Shown piece by piece: positions 11,057 through 24,900 of a DNA stretch of 64,000 nucleotides (position 1 is its first letter; every line of letters begins with the position of its first letter). This DNA comes from Cyrtodaria siliqua (lineage: Eukaryota > Mollusca > Bivalvia > Adapedonta > Hiatellidae). The notes below the pieces were generated by a model. The model ran no database searches and was not told the origin of the DNA. It worked only from the letters and a program-made list of their open reading frames with translations. The stretch spans positions 1 to 64,000 of the forward strand of contig JAWPHD010010280.1 in NCBI GenBank assembly GCA_037043455.1, written 5' to 3'. The translations under genes were made by a program, and so were the position numbers.

Positions 11057-11452
11057 GGGGATTTTACCTGGCTGGGTGAAGCCGTTTATATTGTGTCAAC
11101 AGAGTTTGGATTCTCAAAATATATAAGTTATGTATATACCTCGTCGGCAGTAGAAATTGTAAAAGGTGACTTTTGCTGGAGGGATAGCTACTTTAAACGA
11201 CACGTTCAATACGGAGAGGAACACCAACACAACGACTGTACGAAAATACTGTCAATTTATTGCGTCTAAGTACTACACGCTGTAGCTACAACGTGTCACT
11301 TGGAAATGGATTTCTCCATCTGTTTATTTTGCAGCTGTCACATACCACGTATAATCTGATTATGTAGATGCTATCACTATACAACATGCACATCGGCACG
11401 ATGCATTACCATATTATAATGATGACTATCTAAGGTATATAGCAGAGGCGTA
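11057..11452. other. Unassigned spacer
   Basis: About 400 bp without recognisable coding sequence. A 91-codon frame runs through it from the RT relic but has no domain of its own. Confidence 0.5.
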
Positions 11453-11918
11453 ACAAAGGATTTCATACTGGGGCGTCCATAGTCTTGTTTACAACAACAA
11501 CAACAACAACAAAAACACCCATATAATACAACAACTATTTTTCCATAGTAATACATACTATATATCTATGTATTATATTAGAAAGTATGTACTAACTGTT
11601 CATCATTCACTTATTAAATTTGTCAAATACTAGTTTCCGTTTTGAAGCCGCATTAACAAATGGATTAAGCTTATATCCTTATGTACGTTTAACACCATCA
11701 GGCTGTTCGAATTTATGGGGTTACGTAAAACTAATATAGTATAAGCTCTAACTCATTATCAGTGGTATTACTGAGTGCAAGTAGATTAGAATCTACAAAC
11801 TTTGACAGAAATCTGTCTACAAAACTGTTGATTTTCGTCAGAATTATTTGGGCGTCCACAAAAATTTTGATATTGGGGCGTCCATGGTCGAGCTGGTCGT
11901 GAAGGCGTTACGCCCCTG
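11453..11918. mobile_element. CAG/CTG-ended non-autonomous element (466 bp)
   Basis: The ends CAGAGGCGTAAC and GTTACGCCCCTG are inverted repeats with one mismatch in 12. The pentamer TATAG lies directly outside both ends (11,448-11,452 and 11,919-11,923), suggesting a 5-bp target duplication. Inside, the motif GGGGCGTCCAT(A/G)GTC appears near each end in direct orientation. An (ACA)n tract lies near 11,491-11,512. No transposase is present. The ends recall hAT-type MITEs, but hAT usually duplicates 8 bp, so the class is open. Confidence 0.6.
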
Positions 11919-13568
11919 TATAGGATATATCCTGCAAGGTACCCAAAACCTTGATAAAATATATAAAATCGCAAAAGTTACCATGCGTGTGTAGTGATTG
12001 ATTGCTATGATCTATTGCAAGCATCTTGGTGATCGAGAATTTTGACTGGTTAGCTCTACAGGCCAAAGGCCAGGAGGGCTTATGCGATCACTTTTCGTCC
12101 GTCGTCCGTCTGTCCGTCTGTTAGCAATTTTATAAAATCGACATCTCCTCTGACACCGCTTGAAGGATTTTGATGAAAGATCATAACAATATTACTTGGG
12201 AGAGCCCCTCTCAGATTTTTGTTTTTTGCGGCCGTCAGTCATCCAAGATGGCCGCCAAGGCTAAAACTAGGTCAAATTTAAAGAAATTTCAAACAACATC
12301 TACTCCGAAACCAATTATTCCATTCTACTGAAATATCATATACATGTTCCTTGGGTTGGCCTCTATCAAGTTTGTGTTTTTCGTTATCGTCGAATAATCA
12401 AAATGGCCGCCACAGCGACCCAAAGTTTACATAGAGTTATATAGGAAAAGGTTAACAATTACATCTTCTCTGAAACCGCCTGAAAGATTTTGATGAAACT
12501 TAATCACAATGATATTTAGGATAGTCCCTCTCAGAATTATGATTTCGCGGCCGCCAGTCATCCAAGATGGCCGCCATGGCTAAAACTAGGTCAAATTTTT
12601 GAGTAAATTTCAAACAACATCTCCTCCGAAACCACTGATTCCATTCTACTGAAATATCATATACATGTTCCTTGGGTTGGCCTCTATTAAGTTTGTGTTT
12701 TTCGGTATCGTCGAATAATCAAAATGTCCGCCACAGTGACACAAAATTTACATAGAGTTATATAGGGAAAGGTTAAAAATTACACCCTCTCCGAAACCGC
12801 CTGAAGATTTTGATGAAACTTAACCACAATGATATTTGGGATAGTCCATCTCAGATTTGTGTTTTTTTCAGGCCGCCAGTCATCCAAGATGGCCGCCATG
12901 GCTAAAACTAGGTTAAATTTAAGTAAATTTCAAACGACATCTCCGAAACCACGGATTCCATTCTATTGAAATATCATATACATGTTCCTTGGGTTGGCCT
13001 CTATTAAGTTTGGGTTTTTCGTTATCGTCGATTAATCAAAATGGCCGCCACGGCGACCCAAAATTTACATAGGGTTATATAGGAAAAGTTTAACAATGAC
13101 ATCTTCTCTGAAACCACTTGAAGGATTTTGATGAAACTTAATCACAATGATATTTAGGATAGTCCCTCTCAGATTTGTGTTTTTCACGGCCGCCAGTCAT
13201 CCAAGATGGCCGCCATGGCTAAAACTAGGTCAAAATTAAGGAAATTTCAAACGACATCTCCTCCGAATCCACTTATTCCATTCTTGTGAAATATCATATA
13301 CATGTTCCTTGGGTTAGTCTCTATCAAGTTTGTGTTTTTCGTTATCGTCGAATAATCAAAATGGCCGCCACGGCGACCCAAAATTTACATGGAGTTATAT
13401 AGGAAAAGGTTAAAAATTACATCTTCTCTGAAACTGCCTGAAAGATTTTGATGAAATTTAAGCACAATGATATTTGGGATAGTCCCTCTCAGATTTGTGT
13501 TTTTTCGCAGCCGCCATCTTCTCTGAAAACGCTTGAAGGATTTTGATGAAACTTATATCACAATGACC

Positions 13569-14811
13569 TCTGCACCACAGCAAACATCTCCAAAATTTTA
13601 ACTTCTTGTCTTACTGCCTTTAAAGATCACGTTAAACTATATTGTGATAAAAATTACATTATTGGATGACATACTGAACATTGACAACCCTTGCTTTCCA
13701 ACTATGGTTGATAATATTTATCCTAAAGAACTTCAGCTTTATAAAGCTAATATATCTGATAATAACACTTCTTTTCTTTATTTAGATCTCCCAATTGAAA
13801 ACGGTGAAATAATTAGCAAAATCTATGACAAAAGAGATGATTTTCATTTTGACATTGTTAATTACCCCCACTTGGATGGGGATGTTCCCCGAGCAACTTC
13901 TTATGGGGTATATGTGTCTCAACTTATTCGTTTTTCAAGAGCTTGTACTCGAGTTGAGGACTTTAATATTCGTAATCTTTGTATAACTAAAAAGTTACTC
14001 AATCAGGGTTACCGTTACCATAAACTTTGTAAAACCTTTGCAAAATTTTATTATCGTAACCCTGATCTTCTTTCCAAATATGAAAGTAATTTAAGGACTC
14101 TTCTGCGACAAGGACTATCAGAACCTGACAACTTCGTAATATTCTTGGTCATGATCACTTTCATACTATCTTTGTTAAACTTGTTAAAAAGTTTATCAAA
14201 AGAGGCTATGACCCCATTATTTTGCAACTTACTGCATGCTTGGTGGTGGACCCTTTTACAGTTCGCCACTATGCTCTCCTCTTTAATTGTACGATGACCG
14301 GACAGACTGTGGACCCTATGATGACGCCTACCTAAAGCCCATTAAAACGGTGGCGTTTGATGTTTGTCTATGATCTTTCCTGTCGTGCCCTTAATGGTTT
14401 ATTCTCTTGTTGCTCTGGCTTCTGCCAAGTCATTGAGTACCTTCATTGTGATTTTCTAGGCTATTGTTTTTTTTGTATTATACTTACACGAGCATATTTG
14501 TGTTTTACTTATATTGCCTTTTGATGCTGCCTTGTTGGTTAGAGATTAGATCATGGCGGAGATTTCTTTATTTACACTGTCCTGTTTTAATGGGATGACA
14601 GTAGGGTAAGTGTGAGGTTTGGTGCACCCTAGATCCGGTTTAAACCGTTTCAAGGCGGTAGCCCTATTGTCAACCCTTTTGTGTTTGTGATGTCGTTTGC
14701 ATTTTTTATTACTTGTGCCTTCTCGTTTGTCTGTTTCCGTGTTTGTTTTTGTGTTTTGTGGTTGATTGTTGTCCTTGAATGCTGCTTTCCCTGTCCGCTA
14801 TTTTTATCTTT
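13569..14811 (+). mobile_element. 5'-truncated retroelement copy B inserted in the 320-bp array
   Basis: The 320-bp unit stops at AACTTATATCACAATGA (about 13,567) and resumes at TTTGGGATAGTCCC (about 14,812). The intervening 1.24 kb begins inside an RT-family coding region and ends with the 3' region shared with copy A (7,288-8,060). No long terminal repeat or poly-A tail is evident. Confidence 0.8.
13571..14335 (+). pseudogene. Reverse-transcriptase C-terminal region, internally deleted
   Basis: The first ~30 codons (13,571-13,657) read a conserved segment with TANISKILTSCLTAFKDHV. The frame then jumps straight to LLDDILNIDNP (from about 13,650), which I take to be the RT catalytic motif normally read as YxDD; here the tyrosine position is leucine. 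Downstream come IYPKELQL, KIYDKRDDFHFDIVNYP, SYGVYVSQLIRFSRA and LLNQGYRYHKLCKTFAKFYY, a signature I recognise from an RT family widespread in marine invertebrates. After RQGLSEP a frameshift occurs; the other frame continues with KRGYDPIIL and DPFTVRHYALLFNC to a stop at 14,333. The palm between the two first blocks is deleted, so the copy is dead. I am unsure which retroelement class it belongs to. Confidence 0.75.
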
Positions 14812-15767
14812 CTTTGGGATAGTCCCTCTCAGATTTGTGTTTTTTGCGGCTGCCAGTCAACCAAAATGGCAACCATGGCTAAAACTGGTTAAATTTAAGG
14901 AAATTTCAAACGACATCTCCTCCAAAACCAATTATTCCATTATTGTGAAATATCAGATACATGTTCCTTGGGTTGGCCTCTATCAATTTGTGTTTTTCGT
15001 TTTCGTCTATTAATCAAAATGGCCGCCACTGCGACCCAAAGTTTACATAGACTTATGTAGGAAAAGGTTAAAAATTACATCTTCTCTGAAACCTCGTGAA
15101 GGATTTTGATGAAACTGAATCACCATGGTATTTGGGATAGTCCCTCTCAGATTTGTGTTTTTCGCGGCCGCCAGTCATAAAAGATGGTCGCCATGTCTAA
15201 AACTACGTCAAATTTAAGGAACTTTCAAACAACATCTCCTCCGAAACCACTTATTGCATTCTTGTGAAATATCATAAACATGTTCCTTGGGTTAGCTTCT
15301 ATCAAGTTTGTGGTTTTTGTTATCGTCGAGTAATTAAAATGACCGCCACAGCGACCCAAAGTTTACATAGAGTTATTTAGGAAAACGTTAAAAATGACAT
15401 CTCTGAAACTGCTTGAAGGATTTTGATGAAACAATAATCTTTGGGTTAGTCCACCTCAAATTTGGGACCTCTAGTCATCCACGATGGCCACCACGGCTAA
15501 ACATAGGTCAAATTTAAGGACATTTATCAAACGACATATTACCCCTTATTCCATTCTAGTTAAATATCATATCCATGTTCCTGTTGTTGGCCTCTATCAA
15601 GTTTGTGTTTTCCGTTGTCGTCAAATATTCAAAATGGCCGATAACCCAAAGTTTACATAGAGTTATATATAGGAAACATGTTTCTTTGGTTGGCCTCTAT
15701 CATGTTTATATTTTGAATCACATCATACAAGTAGAGCGTCTACACGCCCTCTTGGGCTTCTTGTTTT

Positions 15768-18700
15768 GTACTTAGCTCAGTTCTTAAGTAGAAACTTAAT
15801 TTATGTTGGTGAAGTTAGTTTGTTAGTTAAGTATTTTGTTAAAATATTTAAGTAAAACTTAAGGAATTGTTGGTGAAATAGGCGCCTGGTAAGTTATATT
15901 TATGAGATTTGTATCCATCATTGTGTTAAATTACTTTTCTCTATCAATGGTTATTTTAGGAATTATTTAGTGTATAGAGAAATTCATTTTTCATGTACAA
16001 TTAAATTCCAAGATGGCGATCCTTTGTTATGTTCAGATTCATCTTTTTATTATGTCAGAATGTATTCTCTATACAATACAGTACTTGTGATTATATGAAC
16101 TGAGAATGTTATTTCTATTCATCATTCTTATTTCCATTCAGGCATTGTCTTTATTCATTTTATTCGTGTCATCATTATCTTGCATTAGACTCACACATTG
16201 ATATAACTATTATGTATTCATATATACAGTCCACGTGTGGTTGCCGGGATAAAATACAACCACTGCAAATCCCGCTAGAGGCAGACGGATAGGACCTACC
16301 CTTCATGTTTAATTTGCCATTTGTTTTATCATGCTCATTCAAGATTTTCTTCATGACACCGCATATGCGAATGTGGAAACGTGACTCCATCGTAAATGGA
16401 GTGTCTACCATATAATTTGCACCAATCTGCAGTTCTGCAGGTTAAAATGTTCCAGGCCCATTCTCCATATTTTATCTAGATGTAAATGAAGGATGAGCCT
16501 GGCATGTTTATCCCTGTTTTGGCGCCATATAACCAATCTTGTGTTGGTGCGCCGAAAAACCAAGTTCAATTCATATATACAGAAGATAAAGAATCTTGTT
16601 TTAACTTCACCACCCACACCCACCCCCACTCCGATAATGAGGCGGAGAAACATATTAATTACGCATATCCTTTATTGAATAAATAAATAGACATCGTTAA
16701 AGCTACATTTTCTATACTTTAGCTGGTTTATAAATCATGAATATCGCTTAAGCCGGAGCTAGGAGGCGTGAGAGGTGTTGCACTTTACATTACCCATCAT
16801 GAACAGACTCAACAAGACGGGAAATAAGAAATAGTATTGACATAAAGATAAATAATTAATTTATTTTGGAAATGTTGTTGTAGTTAAATGCCTTTTCTGT
16901 TTTTGTCACCTGCCCGGATATTTACTGCGGCATGCACTGAACATGGGCATGTAAATCAGGTGTCGAGACGCGAGGCTTTAATTATTGAGTTTTTATTAGG
17001 GTAGTCAAGTTAAAAGGAAGTATTCTTTAGGTGAAGAGAGGAGGGCTTATTGACAATGTTCTTTCCCCCAAAAGTATTTATTAGGATAAGGGGAAAGGGG
17101 AAGAACACTATATGTGTGTATGTGTGTTCGCGGAGATGAGGGTGTGGCGGTGATGTACGAGCTCGGGCTGGGAGAGGGAAAGGTTACTTTTAGGTTGACA
17201 CCTTTTCTTTAAGGATCGCAACTACGGATATCTGGAATAGCCCCCAATTTTTTTTCTTCGCATCCAACCCATCTCGACAGTAATTCTTTCAGCACTCTCA
17301 TCGAATGTCCCTCTTTTGGATCGTCCCCCATGCCCAGAGCCCTCTTTTCAGCCTTTTTTTCAGAAAATCCTTCAGTATGACCCCCACCCCGAATTAATGC
17401 CTTATGCCATCCACCCCCTTTCACTTGGAATGTTTTTCTCCATCCCCACGTCCAGAGAAATTCCATCTATTAGACACCACTCGAATTCTTTTCCTTCAAA
17501 CCTAATACTCCCTTAGAAATTCCTTCCTTAGGACTCATAGGTTGTTTACTTTTTGACCATCCCTCCAAGAAATTGATTTAGAATCCTACCCTATTCAATA
17601 TTTTCTTCCCTAAAAGCCTTTTCTCAGGAAAGACGTCGCCTGATTGTCTTCTTCCTCCTCCAGATATTTCAACAGTTAACCCCATCCAATTTAACGGTTT
17701 AATCCCCACTCTAACCGCCCTTTATATCCCGATGTATCCCGATACGTAGTTTCAAATTCTCAAAGTATGAACAACAAGAGTTGCGCACAACATGATCTCT
17801 CGCCTAAAGTGACATGTCCAACATATTGTTTCAAACGATCATTTGTCAGCATTTAGTAGGGTAGCATTCTTAGTTTTCCATCAATGGAGTTGTAACAAAA
17901 TAAAGACATATGTTATTTTTATTATTTTTAGAATTTTGTTGGGGCCTCATTTACCCTGAATTTAAACGGGAAATTTTACAGCACATTTACCTCAAGCGTA
18001 AATGTTCATAAATGCATATCTTACATAAATTATATTGTAACGGATTAGTTCATGTTAGTGAGTCAAAAGCAAGTTAATTTTGTTTTTGTTTCATTAAAAT
18101 TGACTGAGCATTAAGAAGTTACATTTAGATTTTATTGGTAAAATCTCGTATCGACCCTTAGACAGGGCCAAACTTATAAACATTACATTAATGCATGATA
18201 AGTCAGTATTCAGATTTTCCTCGATTTACCCGGGAAGGTATGGATAGTGATTGTCACCTGATATCATGCGTTTGAGAGGAGGACGGTGTTCTGGAAAGCA
18301 GGCACACACAATATTACTGAGCAGACCGACGGATTGGTCGTTGGAAACAGCAACGCACGGCACACTCGCCATGCTGGGCGACTTCAGATCTTTGGCAGCC
18401 TTGATAGAGTTTAACGGCGCTACATATAGTTAGAAACCGCCGCGGATGAGCGGGACCATATGACAACCGGAAGCAATGTCACCGGGTCAACTTAATGCCA
18501 TCGACGGGGAAATATACGTGTTGGCTATATAATACTATGAGTTAACTGCCAGACTTTGTCGTCAGTGTTAATAACATTGAATAGGAAATCGCGGATATGC
18601 TGATACGAACTTCTCAGCAATTACAATATAAGGATGAAACTAATCAATTAAAACATTGATCTTCAGTGACATATAACAAACTGAACTTATGTGGTAACAT

Positions 18701-18929
18701 CTTGCAGTCGACAGGACACCGCGGCGCGCGTTCATCTTTCATGAAACTTTAATGAGTTTTCATCACATTATCATCATCATCTATCATTCATTTGGTTTGT
18801 AATATAATATGCATGTTGTTAATAAATTTGTAAATATTTTACTTTGTGATTGTTCCTTGGAGGGTTGTCCCTACTTTTCTATTGATATGACCAACCGGTC
18901 AACTCTTACAATAGTTGTGCAGAAGATGG
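15768..18929. other. Unassigned spacer between repeat blocks
   Basis: No host gene is supported. It contains a short copy of a dispersed repeat (16,743-16,820), a C-rich stretch near 16,610-16,632 and a pyrimidine-rich stretch (about 17,220-17,520) that yields spurious frames on both strands. The rest is AT-rich unique-looking sequence. The satellite begins at its right edge. Confidence 0.55.
16743..16820 (+). repeat. Dispersed repeat fragment (GCGTGAGAGGTGTTGC family)
   Basis: The block ATCGCTTAAGCCGGAGCTAG followed by GCGTGAGAGGTGTTGC and CATGAACAGACTCAACA matches the repeat at 28,136-28,215. A rearranged relative on the opposite strand lies at 41,590-41,690. Confidence 0.7.
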
Positions 18930-21900
18930 ATATCAATAGGGATATGATCGGACCGATGTCAACGGATCTCGTTAGGTATTTGGGTTCTGTATGACGCAGG
19001 TATGGTGTGTACCCCGCAGGTGTGTTAAAAACACACCCCAAGTAGGCTTATCAGCCAGTTAAATTTAGCATTATATGATGACTAGGCTGGCTACCATTTT
19101 TTTCAATCGGGATATGATCGGATCGATTACAACGGATCTCTTTAGGTATTTGTGTTTTGTAGGACGATAGTATAGTGTGTATGACGCAGGTTGGTCAGGA
19201 ATACCCATCACACACACCCCAAGTAGGCTTATCAGCCAGTTATACGGACATTGTTAGGTATTTGTGTTCTGTATGCCGCTGGTATAGCTTGTACCCCGCA
19301 GGTTGGTAAGAATATAAGAATTCATCATGAGTATCCATGTGAGATAGAGAAATCTCACCCGAGGAGATAGAAATTGCAACCAGGGACGAGGCTCTGCCGA
19401 GTGCCTGGTTGCAATTCTGATCCGGAGGGTAAGAGTTCTCTATCTCACATGGATCACTCATGATGGATTATTTTTCTCCCATTATGTGTTTATTACCGGC
19501 ATAAAATCAATGACTTTGCTGATTTAACGCCAGATAGAGTTATCTCACATGAGGAAAATGTCTTTCATGCATACCGGACAAGGATATCCGTTATTTTACC
19601 GGGGCTAGATATTTCCATTTCACCCTAGGGTCGAGATAAAATTCACGCGCACCAAAATCCGGTATGCAGGAAAACATGCAAAACGTTAGTAGCTGGCGGC
19701 GTCAATGTACAACATGACTCTGATATGCAAGAAAAAGAATCTATCATGGGTATTTGGTTCAGATAGGGAATCCAACCCTCGGTATAAGTGTTTTAATCGG
19801 AACCTCGGCAGAGCCTAGGTTCCGATAAAAACACTTATAACTCGGGTCGGAATTCCCTATCTTCACCAGATACCCATGAAAGATTCTTATAATCTCAAAT
19901 CAGCAGAAATGGGAGAAATACCCATCCCACATACCCAAAGTAGGCTTATCAGCAAGTTATATTTAGCATTATTTCATGATTAGGCTGGGCCATCATACTT
20001 TCAATCGGGATATGATCGGCCCGATGTCAACGGACCTCGTTAGGTATTTGTGTTCCGTATGACGATAGTATAGTGTGTACATCGCAGGTTGGTTAGAAGT
20101 ACCCATCTCACACACACCATGTAGGCTTATCAGCAAGTTATACTTAGCATTATATGATGAGTAGGATATGTCGTCATACTTTAAATCGGGATAAGATCAC
20201 GCCGATGTCAACGGGCCTCCTTATTTGTGTATGAAGCTAGTATAGTTTTTACCCAGCAGGTTTGTAAGAAATACCCATCCCACACACCCCAAGTAGGCTT
20301 ATCAGTCAGTTATATTTAGCATTATATGATCACTAGGCTAGGCCACCATTGTTTCAATCGGGATATGATCTGACAAGTATCAACGGACATCGTTAAGTAC
20401 TTGTGTTTCTGAATGACGCTAGTATTATGTGTAGCCCGCAGATTGGTAATTAATACGCATCCCACACACCACAGCTAGGCTTATTAACCAGTTATATTGG
20501 TCCATCATCCCATACCCCGAATAGAATTATCAGCCATTTATACTTAGCATTATATGATGAATACGCTGGGCCACCGTACCTTCAATCGGGATATGATCGG
20601 ACCGATTGCAGCGGACCTCTTTAGGTATTTATTCTCCGTAAGACGCTAGTATAGTGTGTTCCCCGCATGGTTAGAAATACCCATCCCACACAGGCCACTT
20701 AGGCCTATCAGCCAGTTATACTAAGCATTATATGATGAATGGGCTGGGCCAACATACTTTCAATCGGGATATGATCGGAGCGATGTCAACGGACCTCGTT
20801 AGGTATTTGTGTTCTCTATGACGCTAGTATAGTTTGTACCCAGCAGTTTTTTAAGAAATGCTCATCCCACACACCCAAAGTGGGCTTACCAGGAAGTTAC
20901 ACTTGACATTATATGATTGGTTTGATGGACCACCATAATTCAATCGGAATATGATTAGACCGATATCAAGGGACCTCGTTAGGTATTTGTGCTCTGTATG
21001 ACGTTAGTATAGTGTGTACCACGCAGGTCGATTAGAAATACCGATCCCAAACACCCCAAATAGGCTTATCAGACCGATATATTTAGCATTATATGATGAT
21101 TAGTCTCGGCCGGCATACTTTCAATCGGGACCGATGTCAACAGATGTTGTTAAGTATTTGGGTTCTGTATGACGCTAGTGTAGTGTGTACCCAGCAGGCT
21201 GGTTATAATTATCCATCATCCCACACACCCCAAGTAGTATTATCAGCCATTTATACTTAGCATTTTATGACGATAAGGCTAGGTCACCATACTTTCAATC
21301 GATATATTTATGATCGGACCGATGTCAACGGACCTCGTTGGGTAGTCGTGTTCTGTATGACGCTAGTATAGTGTGAACCCTGCAATTGGTTAGAAATACC
21401 CATCCCACACACCCCAATTAGGCTTATCAGCCAGTGATATTTAGCATTATATGAAGCCAAGACTGGGCCACCATACTTCCAATCGGGATATGATCGGACC
21501 GATGTCAACAGACATAGTTAGGTATTTATGTTTTGTATGACGCTAGTATAGTGTGTACCCCATCCCACACACCCCAAGTAGGCTTATCAGCCAGTTATAA
21601 TTAGCATTATATGATGATTAGGCTGGGCCACCATACCTTCAATAGGGATATAATCGGACCGATGTTAACGGGTCTCGTTAGGTATTCGTGTTCTGTATAA
21701 CGCTAGTACATCGCAGGTTGGTCAGAAATACCCTTCCCACACACCCCAATTAGGCTTATCAGCCAGTTATATTTAGCATTATATGATGATTAGGCTGGGC
21801 CACCATAATTTCAATCGGGATATAATCGGACCGATGTCAACGGATCTCGTTAGGTATTTGGGTTCTGTATGAGGCGAGTATACAGTGTACCCCGAAGGTT

Positions 21901-24900
21901 GGTTAAAAATAACCATCTCACACACCAAACCTAAAGTTATCAGGAAGATATACTTGGCATTATATGATGATTAGGCTAGGCCACCATACTTTCAATCGGG
22001 ATATGATCGGACCGATGTCAACGGACTTCGTTAGGTATATGTGTTTTGTATGATGCTAGTTTAGTGTGTACACCGCAGGTTGGTTAGAAATACTCATCCC
22101 ACACACCCCAGATAGGCCTATCAGCCAGTTATACTTAGCATTTTATTATGAATAGGCTGGGCCACCATACTTTCAATCGGGATATGATCGGACCGATGTC
22201 AAATTTGTGTTCTGCATGATGGTAGTACATTTTGTACCCCATGTGTTGAAATACCAATCTCACATAGACCAAGTAGGCCTATCAGCCAAACTTAGCATTA
22301 TATGATGGGAAGGCTAGGCCACCACACTTTCAATCGGGATATGATCTGCCCAATTTCAACGGACCTCGTTAGGTATTTATTCTCCGTAAGACGGTAGTAT
22401 AGTGTGTTCCCCGCATGTTGGTTAGAAATACCCATCCCACACACGCCAATTAGGCGTTTCAGCCAGTTACACTTAGCATTATATGATGAATGGGCTGGGC
22501 CAACATACTTTCAATCGGGATATGATCGGAGCGATGTCAACGGACATCGTTAGGTATTTGTGTTCTCTATGACGCTAGTATAGTTTGTACCCAGCAGGTT
22601 TTTTAAGAAATGCTCATCCCACACACCCAATGTAGGCTTATCAGGAAGTTACACTTGACATTATATGATTAGTTTGCTGGACCACCATACTTCGTTAGGT
22701 ATATGTGTTTTGTATGATGCTAGTTTAGTGTGTACACCGCAGGTTGGTTAAAAATACCCATCCCACACACCCCAGATAGGCCTATCAGCCAGTTATACTT
22801 AGCCTTTTATTATGAACAGGCTGGGCCACCATACTTTTAATCGACATATGATCGGACCGATGTCAAATTTGTGTTCTGCATGATGCTAATTTAGTGTGTA
22901 CACCGCAGGTTGGTTAGAAATACCCATCCCACCCACCCCAGATAGGCCTATCAGCCAGTTATAATTAGCATTTTATTATGAATAGGCTGGGCCACCATAC
23001 TTTCTATCGGGATATGATCGGATCGATGTCAATGTTGTGTTCTGTATGATAGTAGTACATGTTGTACCCCACAGGTTGGCAAGAAATACCAATCCCACAC
23101 AGACCAAGAAGGCCTATCATCCAGTTATACTTAGCATTATATGATGGGAAGGCTACGCCACCATACTTTAAATCGGGATATGATCGGACCGATTTCAGCG
23201 GGCCTCGTTAGGTATTTATTCTCCGTAAGACGCTAGTATAGTGTGTTCCACGCATGATGTTTAGAAATACCCATCCACACACGCCACTTAGGCGTATCAG
23301 CCAGTTACACTAAGCAGTATATGATGAATGGGCTGGGCCACCATACTTTTAATCGGGATATGATCGGAGCGATGTCAACGGACCTCGTTAGGTATTTTTG
23401 TTCTCTATGACGCTAGTATAGTTTGTACCCAGCAGGTTTTTTAAGAATTGCTCATCCCACACACCCAAAGTGGGCTTACCAGGAAGTTACACTTGACATT
23501 ATATGATTAGTTTGCTGGACCACCATACTTTCAATCGGGATATGATTAGACCGATATCAAGGGACCTCGTTAGGTATTTGTGTTCTGTATGACGTTAGTA
23601 TAGTGTGTACCCCGCAGGTTGGTTAGAAAAACCGATCACAAACACCCCAAATAGGCTTATCAGCCCGATATATTTAGCATTATATGATGATTAGGCTCGG
23701 CCGCCATACTTTCAATCGGGACCGATGTCAACAGATGATGTTAAGTGTTTTGGTTCTGTATGACGCTAGTGTAGTGTGTACCCTTTAGGCTGGTTATAAT
23801 TATCCATCATCCCACACATCCCAAGTAGGTTTTCAGCCATTTACACTTAGCATTATATGACGAGAAGGCTAGGTCACCATAATTTCAATCGATATCATTA
23901 TGGTCGGACCGATGTCAACGGACCTCGTTAGGTAGTTGTGTTCTGTATGACGCTATTATAGTGTGAATCCCGCGACTGATTAGAAATACCCATCCCACAC
24001 ACCCCAAGTAGGCTTATCAGCCAATGATATTTAGCATTATATGAAGACAAGGCTGGCCACCATTCTTCCAATCGGGATATGATTGGACCGATGTCAACAG
24101 ACATAGTTAGGTATTTATGTTTTGTATGACGCAAGTATAGTGTGTACCCATCCCAAACACCCCAAATAGGCTTATCAGCCAGTTATAATTAGCATTATAT
24201 GATGATTAGGCTGGGCCACCATACCTTCAATAGGGATATGATCGGACCGATGTCAACGGGTCTTTAGGTATTTGTGTTCTGTATAACGCTAGTACATCGC
24301 AGGTTGGTTAGAAATACCCATCCCACACTCCCCAATTAGGTTTATCAGCCAGTTATATTAAGCATTATATGATGATTAGGCTGGGCCACCATAATTTCAA
24401 TCGGGATATAATCGAACCGATGTCAACGGATCTCGTTAGGTATTTGGGTTCAGTAAAAGGTAGGTAGGTATTTGGGTTCTGTATGAGGCGAGTATAGAGT
24501 GTACGCCGAAGGTTGGTCAGAAATAACCATCTCACACACCAAACCTAAACCTATCAGGAAGATATACTTGGCAGTATATGATGATTAAGCTAGGCCAACA
24601 TACTATCAATCGGGATATGATCGGACCGATGCCAACGGACATCGTTAGGTATTTGGATTCTGTATGAGGCTAGTATACAGTGTACCCCGGAGGTTGGTTA
24701 GAAATAACCATCTCACACACCAAATCTAGACTTATCAGGAAGATAAACTTGGCATTATATGATGATTAGGCTAGGCCACCATACTTTCAATCGGGATATG
24801 ATCGTTAGCATTTTATTATGAATAGGCTGGGCCACCATACTTTCAATCGGGATATGATCGGACCGATGTCAAATTTGTGTTCTGCATGATGGTAGTACAT

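Larger units (their letters stand above)
12066..15767 (+). repeat. Array of ~320-bp dispersed-repeat units
   Basis: Units recur with landmarks AAGGATTTTGATGAAACTTA, GGGATAGTCCCTCTCAGATT, CCAGTCATCCAAGATGGCCG and CATATACATGTTCCTTGGGT. Unit starts are near 12,140, 12,461, 12,782, 13,099, 13,418 and a shortened one at 13,517; after the retroelement insertion they are near 15,077 and 15,396. The period is about 320 bp. The outer ends carry GGCCAGGAGGGCTT (left) and GCCCTCTTGGGCTTC (right), which are partly inverted. It is entirely non-coding. Confidence 0.9.

Noticed and set aside
17209..17516. Overlapping frames on both strands
   Set aside because: They lie in a pyrimidine-rich low-complexity stretch and have no recognisable family.
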